From an uncultured Clostridia bacterium (GTDB lineage Bacteria; Bacillota; Clostridia; Oscillospirales; Acutalibacteraceae), in contig CAMFZJ010000072.1 in the NCBI GenBank assembly GCA_946004305.1, positions 1 to 6,260 on the forward strand: DNA of 6,260 bases, written 5' to 3'. The notes below the pieces were generated by a model that worked only from the letters and a program-made list of their open reading frames with translations, was not told the origin of the DNA and ran no database searches. How positions within the stretch are numbered: the first letter of the stretch is position 1; each line of letters begins with the position of its first letter. A program made the translations under genes and the position numbers. Positions 5,613 to 6,260 of the stretch are shown piece after piece.

Positions 5613-6260
5613 TTAGTACTGTTTGCCCCAATATACCATATGCTTTGCCGGTTTTCCACAGCAAACACAGGTATCCGCAAGATGTTCTTCTTCAAAAGGA
5701 ATACAACGGCTCTTAACGCCTGATGTAGCTTCCTTAAGCTGTTCCTCACAGGCTGAATCTCCGCACCACATAGCCTTGATAAATCCGCCCTGCTCTTTGC
5801 CAAGGGCAATAAATTCATCATAGGTTATTGCAACGTGAGTTTTCTCCTCCATATTTTTAAGAGCTCTTTCATACATAGCATCGTGAACATCCTGAAGCGT
5901 ATTTGCAACCTGCTGACTTAACTGCTCAATAGGTACAAAAATCTTCTCACGGGTATCACGTCTGACAATAACGCACTGTCCCTTTTCAATATCTTTAGGG
6001 CCGATTTCAACTCTTACGGGAACACCCTTCATTTCATATTCAGCAAACTTCCAGCCGGGAGCGTGGTCGCTGTCATCAAGCTTAACTCTGAAATCCTTTT
6101 TAAGTATTTCCTTAAGCTCCTCAGCCTTTTCAAGTACCCCCTCCTTATGCTGTGCAATAGGAAGAATAGCAACCTGAATAGGGCTTACCTTTGGTGGCAG
6201 AACAAGACCGTCATCATCACCGTGAACCATAATAATTGCGCCAATCATTCTTGTTGACAC
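5613..6260 (-). CDS. proS: Prolyl-tRNA synthetase, archaeal/eukaryotic-like type, C-terminal part
   Basis: ProRS charges tRNA-Pro with proline using ATP. Only the last 215 or so codons are in the window; the gene runs off the right edge, where the first codon visible (GTG, Val) is internal. The class II motif 3 region VSTRMIGAIIMVHGDDDGLVLPPKV opens the fragment (key residues R4, G13-D17, P22-P23). The anticodon-binding domain follows, from PIQVAILPI to about residue 125, and then the C-terminal zinc-binding-like domain. That domain has Cys pairs CGDSAC (166-171) and CVCC (198-201) and a terminal Tyr, hallmarks of the short type without the editing insertion. Its 35-base separation from metA suggests co-transcription. 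The type call is firm; the N-terminal half cannot be judged. Confidence 0.94.
   Translation of the reverse strand: MSTRMIGAIIMVHGDDDGLVLPPKVSPIQVAILPIAQHKEGVLEKAEELKEILKKDFRVKLDDSDHAPGWKFAEYEMKGVPVRVEIGPKDIEKGQCVIVRRDTREKIFVPIEQLSQQVANTLQDVHDAMYERALKNMEEKTHVAITYDEFIALGKEQGGFIKAMWCGDSACEEQLKEATSGVKSRCIPFEEEHLADTCVCCGKPAKHMVYWGKQY

Noticed and set aside
44..6260. A previously undescribed system, CRISPR array, prophage or mobile island
   Set aside because: All genes belong to well-known core families, the coding composition looks even, and no repeat arrays, integrases or unknown genes were found.

Overview
The window is a piece of chromosome from a low-GC, spore-forming Firmicute, most likely a gut-type member of the class Clostridia. 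The evidence is an AT-rich base composition, strong AGGAGG-type ribosome binding sites, a complete spoIIAA-spoIIAB-sigF sporulation operon, and an archaeal/eukaryotic-like (short) prolyl-tRNA synthetase. Genus-level placement is inference only. Bases 1-43 are not genomic: they are an Illumina Nextera i7-side adapter, including a barcode, left on the end of a contig.

Layout. After a 146-base leader with a good extended -10 promoter (128-156), a rightward transcription unit carries three tightly packed genes. They are a YfiC/YabB-type tRNA adenine N6-methyltransferase (190-933), the 16S rRNA 2'-O-methyltransferase rsmI (926-1747, TTG start overlapping the previous gene) and the folate gene folC (1744-3024, ATGA overlap). 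A hairpin plus T-run (3061-3098) ends this unit. Its T-run sits directly against the ribosome binding site of spoIIAA, so the sporulation operon must be transcribed through this hairpin or initiated upstream of it. spoIIAA (3115-3417), spoIIAB (3414-3848) and sigF (3845-4504) follow, each joined to the next by an ATGA overlap. They encode the anti-anti-sigma factor, the anti-sigma kinase and the forespore sigma factor. The sigF product begins almost at region 2.1 and lacks about 35 N-terminal residues found in the Bacillus protein.

The convergent gap 4505-4647 holds a bidirectional terminator (4579-4611), a second leftward terminator (4617-4645) and a promoter-like element (4509-4536) that could make a roughly 70-nt RNA. 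On the minus strand, the window then contains the C-terminal part of proS (6260 down to 5613) followed after 35 bases by metA (5577-4648). Residue Glu111 of metA predicts use of acetyl-CoA rather than succinyl-CoA.

Functionally this is a core-gene region: translation quality (two RNA methyltransferases, ProRS), one-carbon and methionine metabolism (FolC, MetA), and commitment to sporulation. I found no mobile element, CRISPR array, defence system or clearly new system. The points worth a second look are the adapter, the terminator pressed against spoIIAA, the short sigma F, and the possible small RNA after sigF.
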